This document shows, piece after piece, positions 50,484 through 60,300 of a DNA stretch of 64,000 nucleotides. The DNA lies in the NCBI RefSeq assembly GCF_902499125.1, contig NZ_CABVPX010000001.1:124001-188000 (forward strand), in the 5' to 3' direction. The stretch comes from Burkholderia arboris. GTDB taxonomy: Bacteria; Pseudomonadota; Gammaproteobacteria; Burkholderiales; Burkholderiaceae. The position numbers and the translations under genes were made by a program. How positions within the stretch are numbered: position 1 is the first letter of the stretch; every line of letters begins with the position of its first letter. The notes under the pieces are model-generated. The model saw only the letters and a program-made list of their open reading frames with translations, was not told where the DNA came from and did not search any database.

Positions 50484-51803
50484 ATGGAAACGTCCGCCCT
50501 TCCGTTCACCGGCACGCCGGTCGATGCCCGCGCCGCCGCCAAGAAACGCCGGCTGATTGCGGCCGCCGCCGTCGGCAACGCGCTCGAGTTCTACGACTTC
50601 ACGGTCTACAGCTTCTTCGCGATCCTGATCGGCAAGCTGTTCTTTCCCGTGCATTCGTCGTTCGGGCAGCTGATGCTCGCGGTCGCGAGCTTCGGCGTCG
50701 GCTTCGTCACGCGTCCGCTCGGCGGGCTCGTGATCGGCATGTATGCCGACCGTGCCGGCCGCAAGAAGGCGATGATCCTCACGCTGCTGCTGATGGCGCT
50801 CGGCACGGCAGCGATCGCGGTCGCGCCGACCTTCGCGCAGATCGGCATCGCCGCACCGATGCTGCTCGTGCTCGCCCGCCTGCTGCAGGGGTTCGCGTCG
50901 GGCGGCGAAGTCGGCGCGTCGACGACGCTGCTGCTCGAACAGGCGCCGCAGCACCGTCGCGGCTTCTACGCATCGTTCCAGTTCTCGAGCCAGGGGCTCG
51001 CCGCGCTCGCGGGCGCGCTCACCGGCGTCGCGCTGACGTCGACGCTGACTGCCGCACAGCTCGAAAGCTGGGGCTGGCGCGTGCCGTTCATCATCGGCAC
51101 GCTGTTCGTGCCGATCGGTTACTGGCTGCGCCGCACCGTCGAGGAAGTGCCGGCTACCGCACCGGCGGCCGCGCACGACGAGCCGGTCGCATCGCTGCCG
51201 CTCGCCGACGTGCTGCGCCATCACGGCAAGGCCGTGTTCGCGGGGCTCGGCGTAACGATCGGCGGCACGTCGATCCACTACATCATCGTGTTCTACATGG
51301 CGATCTACGGCGTGCAGGTGCTGCACCTGCCGACCTGGCTGTCGATGACGGCCGGCTGCGTCGCCGGTGCGATCCTGATGCTCGTGACGCCAATCGGCGG
51401 CCACCTGTCCGACGTGTACGGTCGCAACCGGATCGTCTGGTGGACACGCATTGTGCTGATGGTCGCGATCTACCCGGCGTTCATCGCGCTGAATCGCTGG
51501 CCGGGTGCCGCATCGCTGCTGTCGATCATCGCCGCGCTGTCGATCGTGCACGCGATCAACATCGGCGCGACGGGCGCGATGCTCGGCGAACTGTTCCCGC
51601 GTGCGGTGCGCGCGACCGGCGGCGCGCTCGTGTACAGCGTCGGCGTCGCGATCTTCGGCGGCTTCGCGCAGTTCTTCGTCACGTGGCTGATCGCCGCGAC
51701 CGGCAATGCGAATGCGCCCGCGTGGTATGCGATCGGCTGCGGCGCGATGACGCTGCTCGCGATTCGCTGCATGGATGAAAAAGCCGGGAAGGCGCTCGAC
51801 TGA
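50484..51803 (+). CDS. MFS transporter, metabolite:H+ symporter (MHS) family
   Basis: The 439-residue protein has twelve hydrophobic segments and the MHS hallmark AAAVGNALEFYDFTVYSFFAILIGKLFFP (near residue 28). GVGFVTRPLGGLVIGMYADRAGRKKAM and LLQGFASGGEVGASTTLLLEQAP follow. Relatives carry proline, betaine, citrate, alpha-ketoglutarate or shikimate. With the amidohydrolase upstream, its substrate may be an acylated amino acid or amide. Confidence 0.9.
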   Translation: METSALPFTGTPVDARAAAKKRRLIAAAAVGNALEFYDFTVYSFFAILIGKLFFPVHSSFGQLMLAVASFGVGFVTRPLGGLVIGMYADRAGRKKAMILTLLLMALGTAAIAVAPTFAQIGIAAPMLLVLARLLQGFASGGEVGASTTLLLEQAPQHRRGFYASFQFSSQGLAALAGALTGVALTSTLTAAQLESWGWRVPFIIGTLFVPIGYWLRRTVEEVPATAPAAAHDEPVASLPLADVLRHHGKAVFAGLGVTIGGTSIHYIIVFYMAIYGVQVLHLPTWLSMTAGCVAGAILMLVTPIGGHLSDVYGRNRIVWWTRIVLMVAIYPAFIALNRWPGAASLLSIIAALSIVHAINIGATGAMLGELFPRAVRATGGALVYSVGVAIFGGFAQFFVTWLIAATGNANAPAWYAIGCGAMTLLAIRCMDEKAGKALD

Positions 51804-51835
51804 GCGGTGAGCGATGCGGCCGCGCGCCGCAAACG

Positions 51836-51869
51836 AAAAAAGGCACGGGTGCGACCACCCGTGCCTTTT
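51836..51869. terminator. Bidirectional intrinsic terminator
   Basis: GGCACGGGTG (51842-51851) pairs with CACCCGTGCC (51856-51865). TTTT follows on the plus strand and AAAAAA precedes it, so it can stop both the MHS gene and the convergent porin gene. Confidence 0.9.
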
Positions 51870-51890
51870 GCGTATCTGGCGTTGCCCCGC

Positions 51891-52994
51891 TCAGAACGTA
51901 TGCATCATCCCCACATACGCACCCGTCTGCGACTCACCTGCGAGCGGGCTCGTGCCCGACGTCGCATCGCGCGGCGTCGCCAGCAGCGAGAAGTTCGAGT
52001 TGCCACCGTTGCGCACATACGCCACCGTGCCGTACAGGAACGTGCGCTTCGACAGGTTGTACGTGGTGCCGAGCACGTACATCATCGCGTGGCCCGACGG
52101 ATCGTGCGACGCATCGCTGCCGCCGTCGCCCACCTTCACGTAATAGCCGCCGGCCGTCACGGCCCATTGCGGATTCGCCGCATAGGTCGCGCCGAGCCAG
52201 TAGTGATCGGCGCGATCGGCGACGCCGGCCGGGCTGTCCGGCGCCTGGTAGTGCGTATACGCGCCCTGGATCTTGAACTTCGACACCTTCACGTTCGCCC
52301 CGACGAAGTACTCGCGCGACGCCGTGAAGATGTTGCTGAACTTGCCGTTGTTGTCGCGCAGTTCGTCGTACATGCCACGCACGTCGAACACCGGCGAGTG
52401 ATACGAGATCATGATCCCGTCCGAGCGGCCGAAATCGTCAGCCGCACCGTAGTTGAAGCCGCGCGACTGGTTGCCGAACGCATACTGCGCCTGCACGTCG
52501 AAGCCGCCGATCACCGGGCTGTGGTATTCGATGTTGTTGCTGCTCTGCTGCCAGTTGCGGCCGCGCACGAGCGACGCGGACGAAAACGCCTGCTGCACGA
52601 ACGGATCGAATTCCCACACGCCGTCGCTGTCGATGAACAGGTTGCGGCCGGCCTGCAGCTGGCCCCACGTGTCGCTCTTCAGCCCGACATACGCGCGCCG
52701 CGACCACATGCGCCCGCCGCCCGTCGTGCCGTTCATCACCTGGAACGCGGTTTCCAGGTTGAAGACGGTCGACAGCCCGCCGCCGAGATCCTCGAAGCCC
52801 TTCAGGCCGAACATGCTGGTACCCCAGTCGCCGCCTTCCGCGCTCCAGCGCGACTTGCTGCCGTTCGGCGTCGCGATGTGGTTCAGGTATTCGATGCCGC
52901 CGTCGATCCGGCCGTACAGCATCACACTCGTCTGTGCAAAAGCAGCCGCCGGTGTGGCAGCCGCGATCAGCCATGCGAAATGTTTAAGTCGCAA
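51891..52994 (-). CDS. Outer-membrane porin (Gram-negative trimeric type)
   Basis: The 367-residue product has a signal peptide (start to AAAFA) followed by QTSVMLYGRIDGGIEYLNH, the standard opening of Burkholderia porins. The rest alternates short beta strands and loops, with GLKGFEDLGGGLSTVFNLE near residue 63 and RRAYVGLKSDTWGQLQAGRN near residue 98. It ends in the outer-membrane signature with a C-terminal Phe (GMMHTF). The start is TTG at 52994, seven bases after a GAGGGGG site. Regulation and solute specificity are unknown. Confidence 0.92.
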   Translation of the reverse strand: MRLKHFAWLIAAATPAAAFAQTSVMLYGRIDGGIEYLNHIATPNGSKSRWSAEGGDWGTSMFGLKGFEDLGGGLSTVFNLETAFQVMNGTTGGGRMWSRRAYVGLKSDTWGQLQAGRNLFIDSDGVWEFDPFVQQAFSSASLVRGRNWQQSSNNIEYHSPVIGGFDVQAQYAFGNQSRGFNYGAADDFGRSDGIMISYHSPVFDVRGMYDELRDNNGKFSNIFTASREYFVGANVKVSKFKIQGAYTHYQAPDSPAGVADRADHYWLGATYAANPQWAVTAGGYYVKVGDGGSDASHDPSGHAMMYVLGTTYNLSKRTFLYGTVAYVRNGGNSNFSLLATPRDATSGTSPLAGESQTGAYVGMMHTF

Positions 52995-53057
52995 AATGAT
53001 GCCCCCTCGGAGTCTCGACCTTCCCGCGCGCGCCCCATGCGCGCGCCCAGGGTCTGT

Positions 53058-53477
53058 TTATCCGCGATCGATCGAATATCGACCGGGGCCCGCTGCGCAC
53101 AGTGCAAGCAGGCCGCCCGCGATCGCGATGTTCTTGTAGAAATGAATCATGTTGTCGATCTGCTCGCCGCCCGTCATCGTCCAGTAGTGGTGACCGATGA
53201 TGCCGGTGCCGATCGTATAAAGCGCAAGCAACAGCGCAAGCGGGCGCGTCTGGAAACCAACGAGGATCGCGATCCCGGCGAACAGCTCCATCACGACGGA
53301 GATCGCGGCGGAGATGATCGGCGCGGGCGCGCCTTCCGAACCCATGAACGCGATCGTACCGGAGAAGTCGACGATCTTCTTCCAGCCGAACATCACGAAC
53401 AGGATCACGAGCAGGATCCGGGACAGCAGCAGCAGCACATCGCGCTGGGACGCGAGAAACGGTTGATTCGGTGTCAT
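53058..53477 (-). CDS. DoxX-family membrane protein
   Basis: The 139-residue protein has four hydrophobic segments and DoxX motifs RILLVILFVMFGWKKIVDFSG near residue 20 and ISVVMELFAGIAILVGFQTRPLALLLALY near residue 60. Family members are small quinone-linked or redox-associated membrane proteins of loosely defined role. The ATG at 53477 (MTPNQPF) is chosen; earlier in-frame sequence is not conserved. It lies between the porin and the glucose dehydrogenase operon, 169 bp from the cytochrome gene stop. Confidence 0.82.
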   Translation of the reverse strand: MTPNQPFLASQRDVLLLLSRILLVILFVMFGWKKIVDFSGTIAFMGSEGAPAPIISAAISVVMELFAGIAILVGFQTRPLALLLALYTIGTGIIGHHYWTMTGGEQIDNMIHFYKNIAIAGGLLALCAAGPGRYSIDRG

Positions 53478-53646
53478 GGTCTCGATCAACGAAATCGATG
53501 CGCGGCCTACGCGCACCGGATTGCCAACGAACCAGGACGGGCGGCCGCCTGCGCCGCCCGCCCCGCTCTGCAACAACCGGCATCGGGCCCGCCCGATGTG
53601 CTGTGCGCCTCCTCTGGGTGGTCGCCCTGCTTTGTCGCGCGCCGCA

Positions 53647-54924
53647 TCAGCGCAGCTTCGCGACGTCCTGCTCGGTCACCTTCGCGGCCGGGTTGCCGAA
53701 CTGCCCGGTCAGGTAGTTCGTCAGCGCGGCGATCTGCGCATCCGACAGCTCGTGGCGGAACGCCGGCATCCCGACGTCCTCGCTGCCGGCCTTGCGCTGC
53801 ACGCCGTTCAGGATCACCTGCACGAGGTTGGTCGGATTCGGTGCGCCGACCGCCGAGTTGTGGAACAGCGGCGGGTAATAGCCGTCCGGCGTGCCCTTGC
53901 CCTGCATCTGGTGGCAGGTCGCGCAGTTGCCGAGGTACAGCCGTGCCGGATCGATGCCCGACGACGCGAGCGCGACGCCACGCAGCTTCAGGCCGTCCTC
54001 GGCCGGCTTGCCCCACGACGAGCGCGACTGCTTCGCGTCGCCGCTGGCCACCGCCGGCACCGTGCGGATGTACGTCGAGATCGCGCCGATGTCGGCTTCC
54101 GTCATCTTCGAGAAGCTGTGCTCGATCGCCTCGGCCATCGGGCCGGCCGCCTGCGCGAGGCCCGGCACGCTGCCGGTGCGCAGGTACTGGACGAGCTGCT
54201 GCTGCGTCCAGCCGCCGATCCCCGCGTTCGGGTCGGACGTGATGTTGTAGCCGTCCCAGCCCGCGAGCACCGAACCCGACAGGAAGCTGCCGCCGGTTTC
54301 ATCCAGCGACTTCTCCTGCATCGCGATGCCGCGCGGCGTGTGGCACGTGCTGCAGTGCGCGAGGCCCTGCACCAGATACGCACCGCGGTTCCACTCGGCG
54401 CTCTGCGCCGGCTTCGGCTGGTACACGCCGTCCTTCAGGAACAGCCAGTTCCAGATCTTCAGCGGCCAGCGCATGCTCAGCAGCGCGGGGATCTCGTTCT
54501 TCGGCGGCGCCTGCTTGACCGGTTCGACGCCGTGCATGAAGTACGCGTACAGCGCCTGCACGTCGTCGTCGTTGATCTTCGCGTACGACACGTACGGCAT
54601 CGCCGGGTACAGGTTGTCGCCGTTCTTCGAGACGCCGTGACGCACCGCGCGCTCGAAGTCGTCGAAGGTCCAGTTGCCGATACCGGTATCGGGATCGGGC
54701 GTGATGTTGCTCGTATAGATCTTGCCGAGCATCGGCACCGGCATGCCGAGACCGCCCGCGAACGGCTTGCCGCCCTTCGCGGTATGGCACGCCATGCAGT
54801 CGCCCGCGATCGCGAGGTATTCGCCGCGCTTGACCTGCGCAGGATCGGCCGCATCGGCCGCGCGGACGAGCCCCGGCAGCGCGAGGCAGCCGGCGAGGAG
54901 GAAGGTGAGAGTAGATTTCCGCAC
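53647..54924 (-). CDS. Cytochrome c (beta) subunit of FAD-dependent glucose dehydrogenase
   Basis: The 425-residue protein has a signal peptide (MRKSTLTFLLAGCLALPGLVRA) and three CxxCH heme sites: CMACH near residue 43, CSTCH near 190 and CATCH near 325. It would pass electrons from the FAD subunit to the respiratory chain in the periplasm or membrane surface. It starts at a GTG two bases after the alpha-subunit stop codon. Length and order agree with what I remember of the B. cepacia FAD-GDH operon. The same family includes gluconate and sorbitol dehydrogenase cytochromes. Confidence 0.9.
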   Translation of the reverse strand: MRKSTLTFLLAGCLALPGLVRAADAADPAQVKRGEYLAIAGDCMACHTAKGGKPFAGGLGMPVPMLGKIYTSNITPDPDTGIGNWTFDDFERAVRHGVSKNGDNLYPAMPYVSYAKINDDDVQALYAYFMHGVEPVKQAPPKNEIPALLSMRWPLKIWNWLFLKDGVYQPKPAQSAEWNRGAYLVQGLAHCSTCHTPRGIAMQEKSLDETGGSFLSGSVLAGWDGYNITSDPNAGIGGWTQQQLVQYLRTGSVPGLAQAAGPMAEAIEHSFSKMTEADIGAISTYIRTVPAVASGDAKQSRSSWGKPAEDGLKLRGVALASSGIDPARLYLGNCATCHQMQGKGTPDGYYPPLFHNSAVGAPNPTNLVQVILNGVQRKAGSEDVGMPAFRHELSDAQIAALTNYLTGQFGNPAAKVTEQDVAKLR

Positions 54925-54926
54925 GG

Positions 54927-56546
54927 TCAGACTTCCTTCTTCAGCGTGTCCGACATCCGCAGCGCAAGCGCCGCGATCGTCAGCGTCACGTTCACCGTAC
55001 CGACGGTCGGCATCGTCGAGCTGCTCGAGATGAACAGGTTCGGATGGTCGAACGTGCGGCAGTCCTTGTCGACGACCGAGTCGCGTGCATCCGCGCCCAT
55101 GATCGTCGCGCCCGTGATGTGGTTGTTCGGCGCGAACTCGTCGTTGAAGACGACTTCGGTGCCGCCGAGCACCTTCGCGGCCGTCGCGTAGACCTCGCGC
55201 GTGTGCACGGCGCCGCGCTTCACGTAATCGTCGATCGCATACGTGATCTCGGGGCGCGGGATGCCGACCGCGTCGGTGGCCGTCTTGCTCGGCACGATGC
55301 GGTTCTCGGGCTGCGGCAGGATTTCGTGGAAGCAGTCGAACTGCACGTAGCGCGCGGAACGGTCGCGGATCTGCGCGTCGAGCTCCGCGGGCTTCATCAG
55401 CTTGCCGCCCTTGAAGATCTTCTGCGTTTCCTGATTGATCCGCGACATGTTCGACAGGTGGATCTTCTTCGCGGCTTCGGTCGCGCGGAACGGGCCGTCG
55501 CGGAAACCGATCAGCGACGTCATTTCCTGCGGGCCGCGGCCCGGCCACAGCTTCTCGTTCGCATAGAACGACACGCCAGTGCCCGGATGGTCCATCAGGT
55601 TGCGGCCGACCATGTCGGAGCTGTTCGCGACGCCGTTCGGGAAATCGCGGTTCGCGGACATCAGCAGGATCTTCGGCGTCTCGATGCCGTTCGCGGCGAT
55701 CACGAAGTACTTGCCCTCGACGCGATGGTCGGCGCCCGTCTTGTCCTTGTAGATCGCTGCGACGATGCGCTTGTCCGGCCCGGTCTCCAGCTTGTAGACG
55801 ACCGCGCTGTCGATCAGCTTCGCACCGGCCTGCTCGGCCTTCTCGACGTGCACGATGCCGTTGTACATCGCGCCGATCGGGCAGATCGGCATGCAGTTGT
55901 TGTTCCCGCAACAGGTGGGCCGGCCGTCGTACGGGCGGCTGTTGCGCGCGACGGGCTCGGTCACCACGTGGAACTTCGGGTCATAGCCGTTGAGCGCGCT
56001 CTTGATCGTCTGCTCGTTGAACGACAACGGCAGCGGCGGCATCGGGTACGGCTCCTTGCGCGGCGAGTACAGGTCTTCCTCGGGGCCCGGGCCCCACACG
56101 CCGAGTTCTTCCTCGGCGCGCTGGTAGTAATGCTCGATGTCGTCGTACTGGATCGGCCAGTCGCGGCCGACGCCGTACACCGTCTTCATCTTGAAGTCGT
56201 TCGGGATGAAGCGCCACGCCGACGCGGCCCAGTGCCACGTCGTGCCGCCCACCGCGCGGATGTACTGCGAGTTGAACTTGTGCTCGCCCTTCAGGATCAG
56301 GTAATCGTTCGGCGGGCCGTATTCCGGATGCGGCGCCCATGCGCTCGACGGGTACGGCGCCATGAAATCGGTCTTGTCGACCTGATTGCGAAAGCGCTCG
56401 ACGATTTCCCAGCGCGGCATGCGCGGGCCGGCTTCCAGCAGGATCACGGACTTCCCGGCCATCGCGAGCTGGTGGGCAACGATCGCGCCTGCGACACCCG
56501 ATCCGACAACCACGACGTCGGCTTTTTGCGTATCGGTATCGGCCAT
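54927..56546 (-). CDS. FAD-dependent glucose dehydrogenase catalytic (alpha) subunit, GMC family
   Basis: The 539-residue flavoprotein has the N-terminal FAD loop VVVVGSGVAGAIVAHQLAMAG, a Cys-rich CCGNNNCMPIC segment (Cys212, 213, 218, 222) that holds the 3Fe-4S cluster in the homologous enzyme, and the C-terminal PNNHITGATIMG and GTVNVTLTIAALALR motifs with the catalytic His region. By recollection it is nearly identical in length and sequence to the B. cepacia alpha subunit. It oxidises glucose to gluconolactone. The start codon overlaps the gamma-subunit stop (TGATG). A gluconate 2-dehydrogenase label would be the common automatic alternative. Confidence 0.92.
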   Translation of the reverse strand: MADTDTQKADVVVVGSGVAGAIVAHQLAMAGKSVILLEAGPRMPRWEIVERFRNQVDKTDFMAPYPSSAWAPHPEYGPPNDYLILKGEHKFNSQYIRAVGGTTWHWAASAWRFIPNDFKMKTVYGVGRDWPIQYDDIEHYYQRAEEELGVWGPGPEEDLYSPRKEPYPMPPLPLSFNEQTIKSALNGYDPKFHVVTEPVARNSRPYDGRPTCCGNNNCMPICPIGAMYNGIVHVEKAEQAGAKLIDSAVVYKLETGPDKRIVAAIYKDKTGADHRVEGKYFVIAANGIETPKILLMSANRDFPNGVANSSDMVGRNLMDHPGTGVSFYANEKLWPGRGPQEMTSLIGFRDGPFRATEAAKKIHLSNMSRINQETQKIFKGGKLMKPAELDAQIRDRSARYVQFDCFHEILPQPENRIVPSKTATDAVGIPRPEITYAIDDYVKRGAVHTREVYATAAKVLGGTEVVFNDEFAPNNHITGATIMGADARDSVVDKDCRTFDHPNLFISSSSTMPTVGTVNVTLTIAALALRMSDTLKKEV

Positions 56547-57052
56547 CAGGCTTGCCTCTCGATCGGTTTTTCGGCCCAGAAGCCGGGTTTGTTGGGGCAA
56601 TACGAAGGAATCACGAGCGTATCGGATACGACGCTGAACATTAATGCTTCTTCGTAGGTAATCGCGACGTTATCGACAATGCCGAGATACCACGCTTCAA
56701 GAATCTTCAGCGCGAGTGCTTCCTGATCGGGATTCAGCGAACCGGACGCGAGTGCGCCGGCGAGTTGCGGCAGGCTGTCGGCCGTCTTGAACGAGCCCTT
56801 CTGCAAGGCCTGCAGGAAGCGTTCGCCGAGCACGCGGCTCAGCCCCTTCTTGCCGGTCAATGCTTCGGAGAGCGTCATGAACGTATCGAGCGGCGCAGTG
56901 CCGGGATCGTCAGCCAGGGCCCGCAACGCCAGCGAGCCGGTGAGGCCCGCCGCCGTCAGCGCCAGTGCGCCCTGCAGCCATTGACGCCGCGTGATGCCGC
57001 TTGCGGCTGCGTCGCTTTCACGACGCGAGTGGGGAGTGTTGTCGTTGTGCAT
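56546..57052 (-). CDS. Gamma (small, TAT-signal) subunit of FAD-dependent glucose dehydrogenase
   Basis: The 168-residue protein carries a twin-arginine signal (TRRQWLQGALALTAAGLTG near residue 20) and the gluconate-2-dehydrogenase subunit 3 fold (LDTFMTLSEALTGKKGLSRVLGERFLQAL, AWYLGIVDNVAITYEEALMF and PSYCPNKPGFWAEKP). In the characterised complex this subunit hitchhikes the FAD subunit through the Tat pathway and helps it fold. AAGGAAAC precedes the ATG. It is the first gene of the gamma-alpha-beta operon and overlaps the alpha gene by one base. Confidence 0.92.
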   Translation of the reverse strand: MHNDNTPHSRRESDAAASGITRRQWLQGALALTAAGLTGSLALRALADDPGTAPLDTFMTLSEALTGKKGLSRVLGERFLQALQKGSFKTADSLPQLAGALASGSLNPDQEALALKILEAWYLGIVDNVAITYEEALMFSVVSDTLVIPSYCPNKPGFWAEKPIERQA

Positions 57053-57356
57053 GTTTCCTTCTCTCGAACACCGGATTCGGGAAAACCACGCTTGATATTT
57101 CTCAAACATTGGCGCGGACCTGAAATGTACGCGCACAAATCGGATCGAACAATCTTTTTATAGTCCATTAAATGTTCCGCAATCCGAGACAATCGACATT
57201 TCGCTGCATTTTTGTGTCGTTGACGCGACAAATCTGCGGCACCGGCACCAGTGTCGCATGCCGGCGACAGACTGCGTGCCGCGATGCGCGTGCATGACCG
57301 TCGGTTAGAATCGCGTGCAATCAAACAGAAAGCTTCCCTCCGAGGGCAATCGAGCG
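57053..57356. other. Divergent intergenic region of the GDH operon and macroglobulin gene
   Basis: No gene is supported in these 304 bases. An AT-rich stretch (57100-57235) with runs such as CTTTTTATAG is expected to hold the GDH promoter, and 57290-57330 (TTAGAATCGCG) that of the macroglobulin gene. No confident -35/-10 pair was assigned. Confidence 0.5.
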
Positions 57357-60300
57357 ATGAAGCAGCACGACAAGCACAACAAAGAAACGCATCAACCCGG
57401 CCACACCACCCGGCTGCTCTGGCGCATCGGCGCCGTCGCGCTGCTCGGCGGCGCCGCGGCGCTGTCGCTGCATGCGGGCGCTGCGCGCACGGTGAGCGTG
57501 TCGCCGCAAGGCACCGTCACCGAAGTCCGGCAGAGCGTCGTCAAGTTCGACGAGCCGATGGTCGCGTTCGGCTCGGCCTCCGCGCCGAATCCCGCGCGCG
57601 TGACCTGTAACGACTCGACGGCCGCGCGCGGCCAGGGTCACTGGCTCGACGACAAGACCTGGGTTTACGATTTCGAAAACGACCTGCCGCCCGGCGTTCG
57701 CTGCTCGGTCGCGCTCAACGACACGTTGCGCTCGGTCGCCGGCAATGCGGCGAGCGGCCCGCGCCGCTTCACGTTCCAGACGGGCGGCCCGTTCCCGGTG
57801 TCGGTACGCCCCGGCTCGCGCGAGATCGAGGAACGCCAGGTCTTCGTGATGAAACTGAACGGCCCGGCCGAGCCGCGCTCGGCGCTCGCGAACATCTGGT
57901 GCGAAGCGGCCGGCATCGGCAACCGCATTCCCGTCACGGCGGCCGACGACGATACGCGCAACGCCCTGCTCGATCATTTCGGGCTGAAGAAGGAAGCCGC
58001 GCGCGTGCTGACGCTGTCATGCTCGCAGGCACTGCCGGCGAGCGCGAAGATGCAGCTCGTGTACGGCAAGGGCGTCGCGAGCCCGAGCGGCATCGCGAAC
58101 GAAACCGAACGCCGCTTCGACTTCACCGTGCGCGCACCGTTCGCCGCGAGCTTCTCGTGCGAACGCGAGAACGCGAAGGCGCCCTGCACGCCGCTCCGTC
58201 CGCTCACGCTGTCGTTCAACGCGCCGATCTCGCGCAAGAACGCCGAAGCGATCAAGCTGCGCGGCCCCGATGGCTCGTTGAACCCGACTTTCGCGGCCGA
58301 CGATCACAGCGAGGAAGTGACGACCGTCACGTTCAACCCGCCGCTGCCCGCGCAGGCCGCCCTGACGATCGAACTGCCGTCGGGCCTGCGCGACGTGACC
58401 GACCGAGCGCTGTCGAACGCCGACCTGTTCCCGCTCGCGACGCGCACCGCGCCGATGCCGCCGCTCGCGAAATTCTCGTCGGGCACGTTCGGGATCGTCG
58501 AGCGCTTCGCCGAACCCGATACGCCCGCGCTCGTACCCGTCACGCTGCGCAACGTCGAGGCCGACCTGCATATCGCGGGCCTCAACGCGGGCGGTGCGCA
58601 ATTTGCCAACCTGAAGGTCGAGAACGACACGGCAATTCGTCAGTGGATACGCACGGTCGACCGCTTCGACAACTGGTCGATGACGGCCGGCTCGATCGAC
58701 AGCCAGATTCCCGGCCTGCTCGACCGCAAGGGCCAGCACCCGGTCTTCGTGCCGCTCGAGGCCGGAGAAAAGCAACCCGCGCCGAAGAACCGCCGCATCG
58801 ACGTGCGCTCGCTGTCGCTGCTCAAGGGCGAGCCCGGCGCGCAGACGCTGACGCTGCCGAAGGCCGATCCGAAGACGCTGCGCCCGTTCGAAGTGGTCGG
58901 CGTGCCGATCGACAAGCCCGGCTTCTACGTGCTCGAACTCGCGTCGCCCGCGCTCGGCCGCTCGCTGCTCGCGAAGCCGTCGAGCATGTACGTGCGCACC
59001 ACCGTGCTCGTCACGAACCTCGGCGTGCACCTGAAACAGGGCCGCGAGAACAACCTCGTATGGGTCACGACGCTCGACAAGGGCAAGCCGGTGCCGAACG
59101 CGCAGATCCGCGTGTCGGACTGCAACGGCGATGAAATCGCGTCCGGCAAGACCGACGCGCAGGGCCTGCTGAAGATCGACGGGCCGTTCGAGCCGAAGCG
59201 CGCGTGCAGTTCGTCGGAGCAGCGCTTCGACGACTACTTCGTGTCGGCACGGGTCGACGATCCGAAGACCGGCCCCGACATGGCGTTCGTCAGCTCGGGC
59301 TGGAACCGCGGGATCGAATCGTGGCGCTTCAACGTGCCCACCGACACCGACAGCGCGCCGACCGTGCGCGCCCACACGGTGTTCGACCGCACGCTGCTGC
59401 GCGCGGGCGAAACCGTGTCGATGAAGCATTTCATCCGCGCCGAAACGCTGCAGAGCCTCGCGTTCCCGTCGCAATACCCGACGCGCGTGACGATCCGCCA
59501 TCTCGGCACGGGCCAGACGTACAAGCTGCCGCTCACGTGGGCGGCCGACCATAGCGCGGACACGCAGTTCACGCTGCCGGCCGCCGCGAAGCTCGGCGAA
59601 TACAGCGTCGAGCTCGAAGGCGGCCCGGAAGATGCACCGACCGCCACCTACTACAGCGGCAGCTTCCGCGTCGAGGCGTTCCGCCTGCCGGTGCTGAAAG
59701 GCTCGATCGGTGCGCGCGACGCGCAGAAGAGCCCGCTCGTCGCGGTGAAGGAAGCGCCGCTCGCGGTGCAGATCGACTACGTGTCGGGCGGCGGCGCATC
59801 GAACCTGCCCGTGCAGGTATCGGCGCTGATGAAGTGGGCGTCACCGCCGTTCGCGGATCGCTTCGAGGATTTCAGCTTCACGCCGTATCGTCCCGACGCG
59901 AGCGACGGCAACGCCGACGACGATTCGCAGGACGGTGACAACACGTCGTCGTCTTCGAACAACGACCCCGATGCGACGAAGCTGATCGCCGACAAGCTGC
60001 CGCTGACGCTCGACCGCAACGGCGCGGGCTCGGTCACGCTCAAGGGCCTGCCGGATGTCGACGCGCCGAAGCGCATCGCGCTCGAAGCGACGTTCGCGGA
60101 TCCGAACGGCGAAGTGCAGACGATCCGCGGCGACACGATCCTGTGGCCGGCCGCGGTAGTGGCCGGCATCAAGGCGGGCCGCTGGGTGTCGGTAGGCCAG
60201 CGCGTGCCGGTTCAGGCGCTGGCGGTCGACCTGCAGGGCAAGCCGCGCGCCTCCGTGCCGATCGAAATCAAGGGTGTCGCACACATCACGACGTCGTCGC

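Noticed and set aside
57315..57356. Upstream start for the macroglobulin (14 extra residues)
   Set aside because: The added residues precede a polar N-terminus and membrane anchor without a convincing ribosome site; the ATG at 57357 is preferred.
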